The notes beneath the pieces were generated by a model. The model saw only the letters and a program-made list of their open reading frames with translations. It was not told the DNA's origin and did not search any database. A program made the translations under genes and the position numbers. A DNA stretch of 64,000 nucleotides, taken from positions 2,480,001-2,544,000 of the forward strand of contig OZ244933.1 in assembly GCA_965222065.1 (NCBI GenBank). The letters run 5' to 3'. Shown here piece after piece: positions 25,859 to 34,679 of this stretch. The stretch comes from GM7GCV1 sp965222065 (lineage in GTDB: Bacteria > Pseudomonadota > Gammaproteobacteria > Pseudomonadales > GM7GCV1). The first letter of the stretch is position 1. Every line of letters starts with the position of its first letter.

Positions 25859-26100
25859 TCCGGCTGACTCTCTACACTGGGCCCGGATGTCACCTTTGCT
25901 CTATTGCCCGGGATATGGTTTACCAGACGCTGGACTATGGCACCTATGAATTGGAAGAAGTGGATGTCACACAGAATCTGGAGACCAAAAAAGCCTACGG
26001 AATGAGAATTCCGGTACTGGTTCATGAAGAAGAGGGTGAAGAACTGCCCTGGCCCTTTAATGAACTGGATCTTAAGCATTTTGCCGGTAATAACAGCTGA
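25855..26100 (+). CDS. glutaredoxin-like (DUF836) protein
   Basis: Starting at the GTG at 25855, which overlaps the rlmKL stop (GTGA), this encodes 81 residues. The thioredoxin-fold start is clear: IRLTLYTGPGCHLCSIARDM, with a CxxC redox pair, then RIPVLVHEEEGEELPWPFN with the cis-proline. This matches the DUF836/YruB-like glutaredoxin family often next to rlmL. An upstream GTG at 25831 would add eight residues; the coupled start with GAGG at 25842-25845 is preferred. Confidence 0.8.
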   Translation: MIRLTLYTGPGCHLCSIARDMVYQTLDYGTYELEEVDVTQNLETKKAYGMRIPVLVHEEEGEELPWPFNELDLKHFAGNNS

Positions 26101-26290
26101 AGGCATGACATCGGCCATGATTAAGCTATTGCAATAAAAGCAGATCTGCCTCTGATCCTAACAAGGATAAAACCCTTGCCTGCTGCCGATTTCCGGAGGG
26201 TCGGCAGAAAAAAATCTTTTACCAGGCAAGCCCCGATTCGCCATCCTGCCCATTTGACATTCATTTATCCCTTGACTAGCTTGGTTGAAC

Positions 26291-26331
26291 CACCTTGCAA
26301 AGGTGGAGGTTTGACCTGCAGCGTCAAACCT
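26291..26331 (+). promoter_or_regulatory. two consecutive hairpins in the leader of the rhodanese gene
   Basis: CACCTT-GCA-AAGGTG (26291-26305) is followed at once by AGGTTTGAC-CTGCAGC-GTCAAACCT (26307-26331, nine pairs). Both precede the AAAGGAG ribosome site (26354-26360). They could be RNA structures in the leader or protein-binding palindromes. Confidence 0.4.
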
Positions 26332-26368
26332 TGCGACTCGACATTTCTTAATGAAAGGAGAGTTCATT

Positions 26369-26692
26369 ATGCAAGCTATTAATCGTGATGAATTAAAAGC
26401 CATGGAAAACAACCATGAAGACTTTGTATTGATTAACGTATTAGGCGCAGACCAATTCAACAAAGAGCATATACGTACGTCGGTCAACGTACCTGTTGGC
26501 GATGACGATTTTGTCGAACAGGTAGAAACCGTGGCCGGCAATAAAGACCGTAATGTAGTGGTTTATTGCGCCAATTTTGATTGCAACGCTTCCCCGAAGG
26601 CAGCAGAAAAACTCGATGCTGCCGGATTTACTCGTGTCTATGACTATGAAGGAGGAACCCAAGACTGGATGGAAGCCAAGAAGGCATCCTGA
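26369..26692 (+). CDS. single-domain rhodanese (sulfurtransferase)
   Basis: From the ATG at 26369, seven bases after AAAGGAGA, the product is 107 residues. The rhodanese fold is evident: INRDELKAM, FVLINVLGADQFNKEHIRTSVNVP, VVVYCANFDCNASPKAAEKLDAAGFTRVYDYEGGTQDW. The active-site loop begins with the cysteine of YCANFDC. A second in-frame ATG at 26351 lies on the ribosome site and is rejected. It precedes the fusion gene by 52 bp and may be cotranscribed with it. Confidence 0.85.
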   Translation: MQAINRDELKAMENNHEDFVLINVLGADQFNKEHIRTSVNVPVGDDDFVEQVETVAGNKDRNVVVYCANFDCNASPKAAEKLDAAGFTRVYDYEGGTQDWMEAKKAS

Positions 26693-26744
26693 CCCCAAGC
26701 CGTTTTGCGCTTGAACAACGAGTAAATCTTATCAGGGAGGCAAT

Positions 26745-29243
26745 ATGACATCAGCAAATCAGCAGCGCCCTATCGTTCTGATTACGGGGGTTGCAGGGCA
26801 GTTGGGTAGTGCCCTCAAGAAATTTTTGGGTAAACAGTATCGAGTTGTGGGGCTGGACCTGCCAGACAACTCCTGCGACATCAGTGTCGACTTAACATCT
26901 GCCGAATCCTGCAAAAAAGCCCTCGAGGAATTTAAACAACAGTACGGGCACAGGATTGCTGGTGTCATTCATCTGGCGGCCTATTTTGACTTCAGCGGCA
27001 AGCCTTCGCCTCTGTATGACAAGATTAACTGCCAGGGGACAAGGAACCTTTTGCAGGCGTTGCAGGATTTTGAGGTCGAGCGGTTTATTTATTCCAGCAC
27101 CATGCTTGTCCACCGACCTGGCGAGATCGGGGAAGTCATCTCCGAATCAACGCCGGTGGAACCGCAGTGGGCTTATCCCCAATCCAAGGCCGAGACCGAA
27201 AAAATTATCCGGGAAGAACACGGCAATATCCCCTATGTATTGCTTCGCCTGGCAGGCCTGTATGACGAACAGACCTGTGTGCCGACTCTTTCCCATCAAA
27301 TTGCCCGCATTTATGAGCACAATCTTAAAAGTCTTGTGTACGCGGGTGATCTGCGTGCCGGGCAGTCCTTTATTCATCGCGACGATATGTTGCAGTTGTT
27401 CAAGGCTATTCTGGACAAGCGCAATGACCTGGATGAAGAAGTCGCCTTGCTGGCTGGTGAGCCGGATGTTGTCAGTTACGATCAATTACAAAAAACCATC
27501 GGTGAATTAATCCACGGTCGGCAGGAATGGCGGACGGTCAGCATGCCCAAGCCCCTGGCGAAGGCAGGGGCCTGGTTGCAGGAAAAGGCCGAGCCGGTGG
27601 TGCCCGACGACATCGACAAGGGGGAAAAGCCCTTTGTCCGTCCCTTTATGATTGACCTGGCGTCGGATCATTACGCCATGGATATCAGCAAGGCCCGGGA
27701 ATTACTGGACTGGCAGCCACAAAAGCGCCTGATTGATACCTTATCCGACATGGTCGATAACCTGAAAAATGATCCACTGCGCTGGTACCAGGATAACGGC
27801 ATCACGCCGCCGGACTGGATGCAGGGTGCGGCGGATCTGGACGCAGACCCCGAAACATTGCGTCGTCGTTATGAGAAGTCTTACCAGGAGCAGCATCGGA
27901 GCAATTTGTGGGCGCACTTGCTAAATATTGCGCTTGGTTTCTGGTTAATTACTTCCCCCTGGACCATGGGGTATGAAAGCACGTACCTGACCTGGAGCGA
28001 CACGGTATGCGGGCTGTTAATTATTGTGCTGGGTACGGTTGCGCTTTCTCCCAGACCCCTATTGCGCCACACGCGCTGGTTACTGGGTGGCGTCGGGATG
28101 TGGTTGCTGTTTGCCCCATTGCTGTTTTGGGCGCCCACCGCTGCCTCCTATCTAAACGACACCCTCATAGGCACATTGGTCATAGCGTTTGCCCTGTTGG
28201 TCAGGCCATTGCCAGGTATTTCGCCGCTGGCGGCGACCACCGGCCCTGATGTTCCACCGGGTTGGGATTTTTCCCCATCTACCTGGGCCCAAAGATTGCC
28301 GATTATCATTTTGGCGTTTGTTGGTTTTTTTATTTCCCGTTATTTAACCGCCTACCAGCTTGGGCATATCGATAGTGTGTGGGAGCCATTTTTTGCCGGA
28401 GCCCTGCCGGATGCAAAAAATGGTACGGAAGAGATTATTACCTCAAGCGTTTCAGAGGCCTGGCCTGTGCCAGACGCGGGCATTGGCGCATTAACCTATT
28501 TGCTTGAAATTCTTACGGGGATTATCGGTTCCAGAAATCGCTGGCGTACCATGCCCTGGCTGGTGTTGTTGTTCGGTTTTATGATTGTGCCGCTGGGCGC
28601 GATCTCCATTACGTTCATTATTATCCAGCCAATTATTCTCGATACCTGGTGCACCCTTTGCCTGGTTGCCGCTGCGGCCATGTTGCTGCAAATCCCTTAC
28701 TCCTTTGATGAAATTGTCGCCACGCTCATGTTCCTGAGACGTCGCGCCAAGGCGGGCCGCCCCTGGTTACTGATTCTGTTTACCGGGGATACGGATGAGC
28801 CCATGAGCGAAGAAGAAAAACCCCGTATCAAGCACGATACGTCCGGCGACAACTTGCAGCGACCTGTTCCCGAGGTGATTAAAGAGATGCTGCAAGGTGG
28901 TATTTCTGTCCCCTGGAATTTGGCCGCTTGCACATTGATAGGTGTCTGGCTTCTGTTTACCCGTATGACTGTGGGAAGCACTGGCACCATGGCGGATGCG
29001 GATCATTTAATAGGGTCACTGGTGCTTACCGTCACGATCACGGCGTTTGCCGAAGTCATGCGGTCGCTGCGTTTTTTAAATATTTTTCTGGGACTGGCAC
29101 TGATGATTACGCCGTTTATTTTTTCGGCCGGCATTCTTTCCATGGTGACGACCTTGCTATGCGGCCTGTCCCTGATTGTCCTAAGCATCCCCCGCGGTGG
29201 AATAGCATGTCACTATGGAACCTGGAGTCGGTTTGTTATTTAG
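26745..29243 (+). CDS. fusion: NAD-dependent epimerase, SPW-repeat membrane domains and VKOR-like domain
   Basis: This is an 832-residue protein. Residues 1-345 form an extended SDR/epimerase with ITGVAGQLG, IYSSTM and YPQSKAE (YxxxK). About 385-490 is a membrane domain with the SPW pattern (ITSPWTMGY...LNDTLIG). About 500-690 is a VKOR-like membrane domain (SEAWPVPDAGIGALTYLLE, RWRTMPW) with C636-T-L-C639. About 720-825 is a second SPW-like membrane domain. No further cysteine lies in the VKOR-like part, so the usual loop pair is missing. AGGGAGG precedes the ATG. Role inferred: redox-linked surface or quinone chemistry; substrate unknown. Confidence 0.78.
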   Translation: MTSANQQRPIVLITGVAGQLGSALKKFLGKQYRVVGLDLPDNSCDISVDLTSAESCKKALEEFKQQYGHRIAGVIHLAAYFDFSGKPSPLYDKINCQGTRNLLQALQDFEVERFIYSSTMLVHRPGEIGEVISESTPVEPQWAYPQSKAETEKIIREEHGNIPYVLLRLAGLYDEQTCVPTLSHQIARIYEHNLKSLVYAGDLRAGQSFIHRDDMLQLFKAILDKRNDLDEEVALLAGEPDVVSYDQLQKTIGELIHGRQEWRTVSMPKPLAKAGAWLQEKAEPVVPDDIDKGEKPFVRPFMIDLASDHYAMDISKARELLDWQPQKRLIDTLSDMVDNLKNDPLRWYQDNGITPPDWMQGAADLDADPETLRRRYEKSYQEQHRSNLWAHLLNIALGFWLITSPWTMGYESTYLTWSDTVCGLLIIVLGTVALSPRPLLRHTRWLLGGVGMWLLFAPLLFWAPTAASYLNDTLIGTLVIAFALLVRPLPGISPLAATTGPDVPPGWDFSPSTWAQRLPIIILAFVGFFISRYLTAYQLGHIDSVWEPFFAGALPDAKNGTEEIITSSVSEAWPVPDAGIGALTYLLEILTGIIGSRNRWRTMPWLVLLFGFMIVPLGAISITFIIIQPIILDTWCTLCLVAAAAMLLQIPYSFDEIVATLMFLRRRAKAGRPWLLILFTGDTDEPMSEEEKPRIKHDTSGDNLQRPVPEVIKEMLQGGISVPWNLAACTLIGVWLLFTRMTVGSTGTMADADHLIGSLVLTVTITAFAEVMRSLRFLNIFLGLALMITPFIFSAGILSMVTTLLCGLSLIVLSIPRGGIACHYGTWSRFVI

Positions 29244-29300
29244 CCTAATGTTTTTCTGTGATAAACAAATTTTAGTTCACTGTTAGAGAAGTAGGTAAAT

Positions 29301-29768
29301 ATGCATATATTAGACAGCAAAAAGGCAGTTTGGATTTTGGTCGCCGATGGAAGCAAGGCGCGGGTTTTTAAATACCTCGGTGCCAAGCGAGCCCCGGAAA
29401 TGATCAAAAATGGTGAGTTCGAGCATATGAACAAACCTACAAGGGACATTGCGCAGGAAAGACGTGGACGTGTTTTTCAAAGTGCGGATGGCGCCCGCTC
29501 CGCAATGGAGCGACCATCGGATCCACATGAGTATGAAAAAAGCCGGTTTGCTGCGCAGCTGGCTGACTTTCTCGACCATGAACACAAGAAAAACCAGTTT
29601 GGCCACCTGGTTGTAGTTGCACCGCCGAAGAGCCTGGGGGCACTGAGACAGCATTTTTCCAAGTCGTTGATGTCGGCGGTGGAAGAGGAAATCGACAAGG
29701 ATCTGACTAACGTCAAGGCAGGCGATCTGCCAAAACATTTAAAGTCCGTACTCAACTTTAATATTTAA
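29301..29768 (+). CDS. host attachment (AtsE-like) family protein
   Basis: This is a 155-residue cytoplasmic-looking protein matching the host-attachment family (PF10116): KKAVWILVADGSKARVFKYLG, RRGRVFQSADGARSAMERPSDPHEYEKSRFA, FGHLVVVAPPKSLGALRQH, and LPKHLKSVL. The name comes from an Agrobacterium attachment locus, but most members are widespread soluble proteins with an eRF1/Pelota-like fold and no known function. It lies 57 bp after the fusion gene and 24 bp before the symporter, all on the same strand. Confidence 0.82.
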   Translation: MHILDSKKAVWILVADGSKARVFKYLGAKRAPEMIKNGEFEHMNKPTRDIAQERRGRVFQSADGARSAMERPSDPHEYEKSRFAAQLADFLDHEHKKNQFGHLVVVAPPKSLGALRQHFSKSLMSAVEEEIDKDLTNVKAGDLPKHLKSVLNFNI

Positions 29769-29792
29769 AAGTCTGGCAGTGCCGATGTCACT

Positions 29793-31232
29793 ATGTCATT
29801 AACAGCCTGGACTTTCCTGATACTGCTGGGGTTGATTGTCTGCTCTGGCGCGTCTTCCATTATAAGAAAGCGTAAAACACCGGAAGATTACCTGGTGGCC
29901 AGTCGCGAGGTAAAACCCTGGTTGGCGGCCTTGTCTACGGTAGCAACAAACAACAGCGGTTTTATGTTTATCGGCATGATCGCTTATACCTACCGTCTGG
30001 GCATTGAATCCATCTGGATGATGGTTGGCTGGGTTTGTGGTGATTTGTTGATGTGGTTGTTTGTCCATCCACGGGTGCGTTATGCATCGGAACAGGAAAA
30101 GGTGAGCAGTCTCTCCAGCCTGGTGGGTACCTGCAATGGCCAGGTGATGCGCCCGGTTGTCATCGTTGCCGGCCTGATTACCGTTTTGTTTCTCGCTGTT
30201 TATGCTGCAGCACAACTCAAGGCAGGCAGCACCGCCTTAACGGCCCTGTTTGATTGGGATATTAAGGTAGGTGTTTTTATTGGTGCCGCTATTGTGGTCT
30301 TGTATTCCTATGCGGGCGGTATTCGGGCCGATATCTGGACTGATGCAGCACAGTCCTTCGTGATGATTGTATCCATGGCCATGATCCTGATCGCCGGGTT
30401 TATGGAAATTGGTGGCTGGAATGCACTGACTGCGAACCTTTCTGGTCAGGACCCAAGTTTGGTAGAGGTGTTTCCCGAAGGTCTTACCTTTGGGGTAGTA
30501 CCATTTATTATCGGGTTTATGTTTGCCGGGATGACGGCGGCAGGACAGCCGCATTTAATGACTCGTTTGATGGCGATTGAGAGTACAAGCGCCATTCGTC
30601 GGGCGTCGGTGTATTACTTTTCCTGGTATGTGCCTTTTTTCCTGTTGTCTATCGGTGTTGGTCTTTATTGTCGGGCGATCCTGCCTGATTTGAATAGCCT
30701 CCCGGCCGCCCAGACACTGGAAGAGCCCACCGAACTGGCGCTGCCCCTGATCACCATGGAATTATTGCCGGATATTTTTGTTGGTCTGGCGCTGGCCGGT
30801 TTATTCGCGGCGACTGTTTCTACCGCTGACTCGCAGATCATTGTCTGTTCGGGTTCGCTTACCCAGGATGTTCATCCACGTTGGCGCAAATCCTATCTGG
30901 CCTCGAAAATCGGCACATTCTCAATTACCGCGCTGGCGGTCCTTATTGCCCTGTATGCCCCGGAAGGGGTCTTTGGACTGGTGTTGATTGCCTGGTCAGC
31001 CCTGGGGGCCAGTCTGGGATCAGTGTTGATTGTGCGACTGTTTGGAGGAGAGATTAATTCCGCCACCGCACTGGCGATGATGATAACCGCCGTTGTGGTG
31101 GTCTCCCTGTGGCATATCTCACCCTACGACGATGATGTTTTTAAAGCGTTCCCGGGTGTTGTGGCCGCGGGTCTGGTGTATTTGATCGGAAGGTCCGTCA
31201 TGGCATTTTCACGACGGAAAACCAATAAATAG
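29793..31232 (+). CDS. sodium/solute symporter (SSS family, PutP-like)
   Basis: This is a 479-residue membrane protein with about 13 helices. SSS family marks are visible: SSIIRKRKTPEDYLVASREVKPWLAALSTVATNNSGFMFIG near the N-terminus, then YSYAGGIRADIWTDAAQSFVMI, MTAAGQPHLMTRLMA, and FAATVSTADSQIIVCSGSLTQD with the Na-site serines. It resembles sodium/proline symporters, but the substrate cannot be fixed from sequence alone. Confidence 0.85.
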   Translation: MSLTAWTFLILLGLIVCSGASSIIRKRKTPEDYLVASREVKPWLAALSTVATNNSGFMFIGMIAYTYRLGIESIWMMVGWVCGDLLMWLFVHPRVRYASEQEKVSSLSSLVGTCNGQVMRPVVIVAGLITVLFLAVYAAAQLKAGSTALTALFDWDIKVGVFIGAAIVVLYSYAGGIRADIWTDAAQSFVMIVSMAMILIAGFMEIGGWNALTANLSGQDPSLVEVFPEGLTFGVVPFIIGFMFAGMTAAGQPHLMTRLMAIESTSAIRRASVYYFSWYVPFFLLSIGVGLYCRAILPDLNSLPAAQTLEEPTELALPLITMELLPDIFVGLALAGLFAATVSTADSQIIVCSGSLTQDVHPRWRKSYLASKIGTFSITALAVLIALYAPEGVFGLVLIAWSALGASLGSVLIVRLFGGEINSATALAMMITAVVVVSLWHISPYDDDVFKAFPGVVAAGLVYLIGRSVMAFSRRKTNK

Positions 31233-31284
31233 CGATGCAGGCACAGGCTTTTTACGTGGCTTTTGCCTATGCTACCGTGATGGC

Positions 31285-31743
31285 ATGAGTACCAAATATC
31301 TCCGGTTTGAATTTCCCGAAGAAGGGGTCATCGCTACTGCTTTTCTCCTGCCTGATGCGGCACCTGTTACCTGTGAGGCGATTGTCGCCGGACTGCCTTT
31401 TGAGGGCACTGCCCGTCATGGCATCTATTCCGGCAGTGAAGTCCTTATGTATATTCCCCCGGAGATTTGTCCGCCGCGTGAGAATGCCAGTTCCCGTGTA
31501 CGCCCGGGTGATATCGGTTTTTACTCCTTCGAAGAGCGCGGTGATTGCGACCGCGGGAATCCGGTCTCGGAAATTGCCTGGTTCTACGCCGAGGATTCCC
31601 GTCCCAGCATGCCGGACGGACCGGTGGCTTTGAACCTGTTTGCCCGCTTTCTTGAAGGGTTCGAGGAGATGGCTGGTCTATGCTTTCGAATGCGTCAGGA
31701 AGGAGCCAAACCCCTGCGGATTTCCCTGATGGAGAAGGCGTAG
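31285..31743 (+). CDS. DUF3830 family protein
   Basis: This is a 152-residue protein with the cyclophilin-like DUF3830 pattern: LRFEFPEEGVIATAFLLPDAAPVTCEAIVAGLPFEGTARHGIYSGSEVL, RPGDIGFYSF, ISEIAWFY-like EIAWFYAEDSRPS. No signal peptide. Function is unknown for the whole family; members often sit near transporters and amidase or carboxylate genes, as here beside an SSS symporter. It is convergent with the thioesterase. Confidence 0.7.
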   Translation: MSTKYLRFEFPEEGVIATAFLLPDAAPVTCEAIVAGLPFEGTARHGIYSGSEVLMYIPPEICPPRENASSRVRPGDIGFYSFEERGDCDRGNPVSEIAWFYAEDSRPSMPDGPVALNLFARFLEGFEEMAGLCFRMRQEGAKPLRISLMEKA

Positions 31744-31750
31744 AGGCTAA

Positions 31751-32275
31751 CTAGCTGTCCCCCCAGGGACGCATCTGGTCAGATTCATCCCATTTGGCCA
31801 CCCAGTCAGGCATTCGTGGTTCCCAGTTCAGCCCCATCTCTTCGGCAACTTCCTGCGAAGGAATAACGCCATTGGGCCCGGTTACCGCCGTACGGACCAG
31901 TGCGGCCACACACCATTGCCCATTGCGTTTAATGACCTGCTGGAAATAGGTCCATTTCTCATCCACGGCAACCACGCGTGTATGCATGGTGAACCGCTGG
32001 AACATATGCATTCGCTTGCGATAGCGGATACTGCTGCCGGCAACGGCCAGCCCCCATTTGCGTCGTTTCAGGGCATCGATCAGTCCAATTTTGTAACCAA
32101 ACTCAAAACGGCCAATATCCATCAGTGACAGATAGCGTCCGTTGTTGACTTCGAGGAACACATCAATGTCTGTCGGCATGACGATCATGGGGCGTTCGAT
32201 CTCGTCCCAGAAATCCACACGGTGATCATATTTGGCGGTTAAAAACAGTTTGAGAGTTCGAAAATAGATATACAT
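31751..32275 (-). CDS. hotdog-fold thioesterase
   Basis: From the ATG at 32275, eight bases after TAAGGA, the product is 174 residues. It shows the 4HBT/Them6-like pattern: PTDIDVFLEVNNGRYLSLMDIGRFEFGYKIGL, with the aspartate and NNGRY in the active-site region, then SIRYRKRMHMFQRFTMHTRVVAVDEKWTYFQQVI. These hydrolyse acyl-CoA thioesters. The in-frame ATG at 32356 would add 27 residues without a family match, so the shorter start is used. Confidence 0.82.
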   Translation of the reverse strand: MYIYFRTLKLFLTAKYDHRVDFWDEIERPMIVMPTDIDVFLEVNNGRYLSLMDIGRFEFGYKIGLIDALKRRKWGLAVAGSSIRYRKRMHMFQRFTMHTRVVAVDEKWTYFQQVIKRNGQWCVAALVRTAVTGPNGVIPSQEVAEEMGLNWEPRMPDWVAKWDESDQMRPWGDS

Positions 32276-32468
32276 TCGCCCGGTCCTTAAGGCTTGTCCG
32301 TTTTGGTTGAACGATACCAGTTCAGCGACGCTATCACCTTGAACAATCGCCAACATATTCTTGGAAATTTGGAATTTATTGCGGTAAATAGACCGTTTCC
32401 AGTAGAAATAAGCCGGGTATTTGGTAAACTGCGCGCCGAAATTTATTGCCTATCCGGAGACAGTACTG

Positions 32469-32612
32469 ATGTCCGATTCAGTGAACAAAGACGTTGATAA
32501 TGGTTGTGCAGATGCGATTGCCGCCACTGCTATCATAGGTCTGGTTGTGTTGGGTGCTATCCACTTTGTCTATACTGGCGGTTTGCCAGCCTTCCTCGCT
32601 AGCACATTTTAA
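32469..32612 (+). CDS. small single-span membrane protein, 47 residues
   Basis: The ATG at 32469 follows CCGGAGACAGTACTG, with GGAG at workable spacing. The product opens MSDSVNKDVDNGCADAIAAT and contains one hydrophobic span (AIIGLVVLGAIHFVYTGG). It ends before a strong terminator at 32637-32662, so it would form its own short transcript upstream of dapB. The frame opens earlier at a GTG (32421), but that part is not credible. No family is recognised. Confidence 0.55.
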   Translation: MSDSVNKDVDNGCADAIAATAIIGLVVLGAIHFVYTGGLPAFLASTF

Positions 32613-32636
32613 GCAGAGCGACGCAGGAGACTTAAC

Positions 32637-32662
32637 AAAAGGCGGCAATGGCCGCCTTTTTT
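32637..32662 (+). terminator. intrinsic terminator upstream of dapB
   Basis: AAAAGGCGGC, loop AATG, GCCGCCTTTTTT. It separates the 47-residue gene from dapB and is bidirectional. Confidence 0.85.
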
Positions 32663-32707
32663 GTGCCTGAAAGATTTAGGCAAATTGACAGAATAACGGG
32701 AAAAACA

Positions 32708-33508
32708 ATGACAAACATTGCGATAACCGGGGCTTCGGGTCGAATGGGCAAAGCCCTGATCGAAGCGGTGAGTCTCGACGAAAACTCGAATTTATCGGGT
32801 GCCCTGGTGCGCCCTGGGAGCAGTCTGCTGGGGATGGATGCCGGAGAGGTTGCGGCCACAGGAAAGCTTAATATAGGCATACTGTCAGATCTGGCAGAGG
32901 TTTTACCTCAAACAGATGTATTGATTGACTTCACCACGCCAGATGCGACGCTTGAGAATCTGGAAGCCTGTGTGGCAGCCAATGTGGCCATGGTCATTGG
33001 CACGACGGGATTTACCCCTGAACAATTGCAACAGCTTGAGCGTCAGGCAGCAAAAATACCCGTGGTGTTTGCCGCCAACTTCAGTACAGGCGTCACCCTG
33101 GTCTCGCGTCTTTTGGAAACAGCGGCCAGGGTTATGGGTGAGGATTCAGATATTGAAGTGATCGAAACCCATCACCGCAATAAAGTGGATGCGCCTTCGG
33201 GAACGGCACTGGCACTGGGCCGTGTGATTGCCGAGACGCTGGGTCGCAATCTGGATGATTGTGCCGTTTATGGCCGTGAAGGCATCACGGGTGTTCGCAA
33301 CAGGGAAACCATCGGGTTTTCAACCGTTCGAGCAGGCGATGTTGTCGGAGATCATACGGTGCTTTTTGCGGCGGATGGTGAGCGACTGGAAATTACCCAC
33401 AAGGCGTCCAGTCGTATGTCTTTTGCGCGTGGCGCAGTACGAGCCGCCAATTGGTTGTCCGACAAACCCGCAGGCCTTTATTCCATGATGGATGTACTCG
33501 GGCTATAG
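32708..33508 (+). CDS. dapB: 4-hydroxy-tetrahydrodipicolinate reductase
   Basis: From the ATG at 32708 the product is 266 residues (E. coli 273). It has the cofactor motif ITGASGRMGKALIEA, then VIGTTGFTPEQ, FAANFSTGV, EVIETHHRNKVDAPSGTAL (the catalytic HHRxKxDAPSGTA motif) and IGFSTVRAGDVVGDH. It acts in lysine and diaminopimelate synthesis. An upstream in-frame ATG (32648) falls within the terminator and is rejected. In many relatives dapB directly precedes carA; here a LysR gene and the PHA cluster lie between. Confidence 0.95.
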   Translation: MTNIAITGASGRMGKALIEAVSLDENSNLSGALVRPGSSLLGMDAGEVAATGKLNIGILSDLAEVLPQTDVLIDFTTPDATLENLEACVAANVAMVIGTTGFTPEQLQQLERQAAKIPVVFAANFSTGVTLVSRLLETAARVMGEDSDIEVIETHHRNKVDAPSGTALALGRVIAETLGRNLDDCAVYGREGITGVRNRETIGFSTVRAGDVVGDHTVLFAADGERLEITHKASSRMSFARGAVRAANWLSDKPAGLYSMMDVLGL

Positions 33509-33524
33509 ATTTTTAAAAAATACG

Positions 33525-34466
33525 CTAGGCGGGAATGTCGGCGGCTATTTTCTGGATCAGGTGACGCATCCATCGATGGGCGGGGTTGTGCTGGAGCAGG
33601 GGACTCCAGGCAATCTTTAATTCAAAAGTGGGAATATCAAAAGGTGCGGGCAACACCAGCAACTTGCTGTTTTCACGATAGAGGTTGGCGTAGCGGGTAG
33701 GGACAGTTGCGACCAGGTGTTGCTGCTCGCAAAGTAACATCGCGGCCTGATAGTGCCGGGTAAATACACGTATATTGCGTTTGCCGCCGGCACGATCCAC
33801 TGCATCATCCACCCAGCCCAGTTTCTGGACCTTGTCCGGGTTTACCCCCATACCAATCCCCATGCCGGTCTTGCTGCACCAGACGTGCTCTGCGTTCAGG
33901 TAACTTTCCCAGGTAAGGTTATCGGCGATGGGATTTTGTCGCCCAAGTACACAGGAAAAACTGTCTTTCCAGACGGTACTCTGGTGGAAAGACAGCGGCA
34001 TATCCTCAAAACGGTTAATCACCATGTCCACTTTTCCCTGCTCAACATCCCGGAATCCCACGTCACTGGGCGTCAGAATATCCAGGGTAATTCCGGGGGC
34101 ATGTTCGCGCAGGTAATCCGTCAGGCTGGTGAGCAGGGTGCATTCAACATAATCACTGGCCATGACGCGGTACATACGTGTGCCATTGCAGGGATCGAAG
34201 TCACTTTGTGGTTGTACAAATTGTTCAATGTTTGCAAGCACATCGCGAATTTTGGGTTGCAGCTCAATGGCTCGTTCCGTTGGTGTCATGCCCTCACTGG
34301 TGCGAATCAGGATCGGATCGTCAAACAGTGAGCGAAGCCGGCGCAGGCCGTTGCTCATGGCGGGCTGGCTGATGCCTATTTGTTGTGCTGCGCGCGTGAC
34401 ATTCTGCTCGCGTAAAAGGGCATCCAGATAGATAAGAAGATTCAGGTCAATTTTATTCAGGTCCAT
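33525..34466 (-). CDS. LysR family transcriptional regulator
   Basis: This is a 313-residue regulator. The helix-turn-helix is at residues 1-65 (NLLIYLDALLREQNVTRAAQQIGISQPAMSNGLRRLR), followed by the periplasmic-binding-protein-like effector domain. The MDLNKIDLNLL opening and FDDPILIRTSEGMTPTERA resemble the NodD/NahR branch, whose effectors are often aromatic or acyl compounds. It is divergent from the first phaC across 195-213 bp, so it may control that cluster. Effector unknown. Confidence 0.88.
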   Translation of the reverse strand: MDLNKIDLNLLIYLDALLREQNVTRAAQQIGISQPAMSNGLRRLRSLFDDPILIRTSEGMTPTERAIELQPKIRDVLANIEQFVQPQSDFDPCNGTRMYRVMASDYVECTLLTSLTDYLREHAPGITLDILTPSDVGFRDVEQGKVDMVINRFEDMPLSFHQSTVWKDSFSCVLGRQNPIADNLTWESYLNAEHVWCSKTGMGIGMGVNPDKVQKLGWVDDAVDRAGGKRNIRVFTRHYQAAMLLCEQQHLVATVPTRYANLYRENSKLLVLPAPFDIPTFELKIAWSPLLQHNPAHRWMRHLIQKIAADIPA

Positions 34467-34510
34467 GTGGGTAATTTTACATTCATAAAAAAAATGGAAA
34501 ATACCTAAAA

Positions 34511-34521
34511 CATAATTTATG
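34511..34521. promoter_or_regulatory. palindrome in the lysR-phaC divergent region
   Basis: CATAATTTATG is a perfect 5-1-5 palindrome inside a very AT-rich stretch between two divergent genes, with a further TTCATAA at 34481-34487. LysR regulators bind T-N11-A dyads in such positions. This is only a candidate site. Confidence 0.35.
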
Positions 34522-34679
34522 AAAATTTTTGCTGTGAATTTGATGTGTCAGGCCGTTAATTTCTTGAAGCACACCAATAAAGGGGGCACAGTTTCGCCGA
34601 TGGACAGGCCATCCCTTATTCTGGTTATTTGCCCAAACGTCCGGCCATAAACACATAAACAGTGAATGAACCTACGCCA

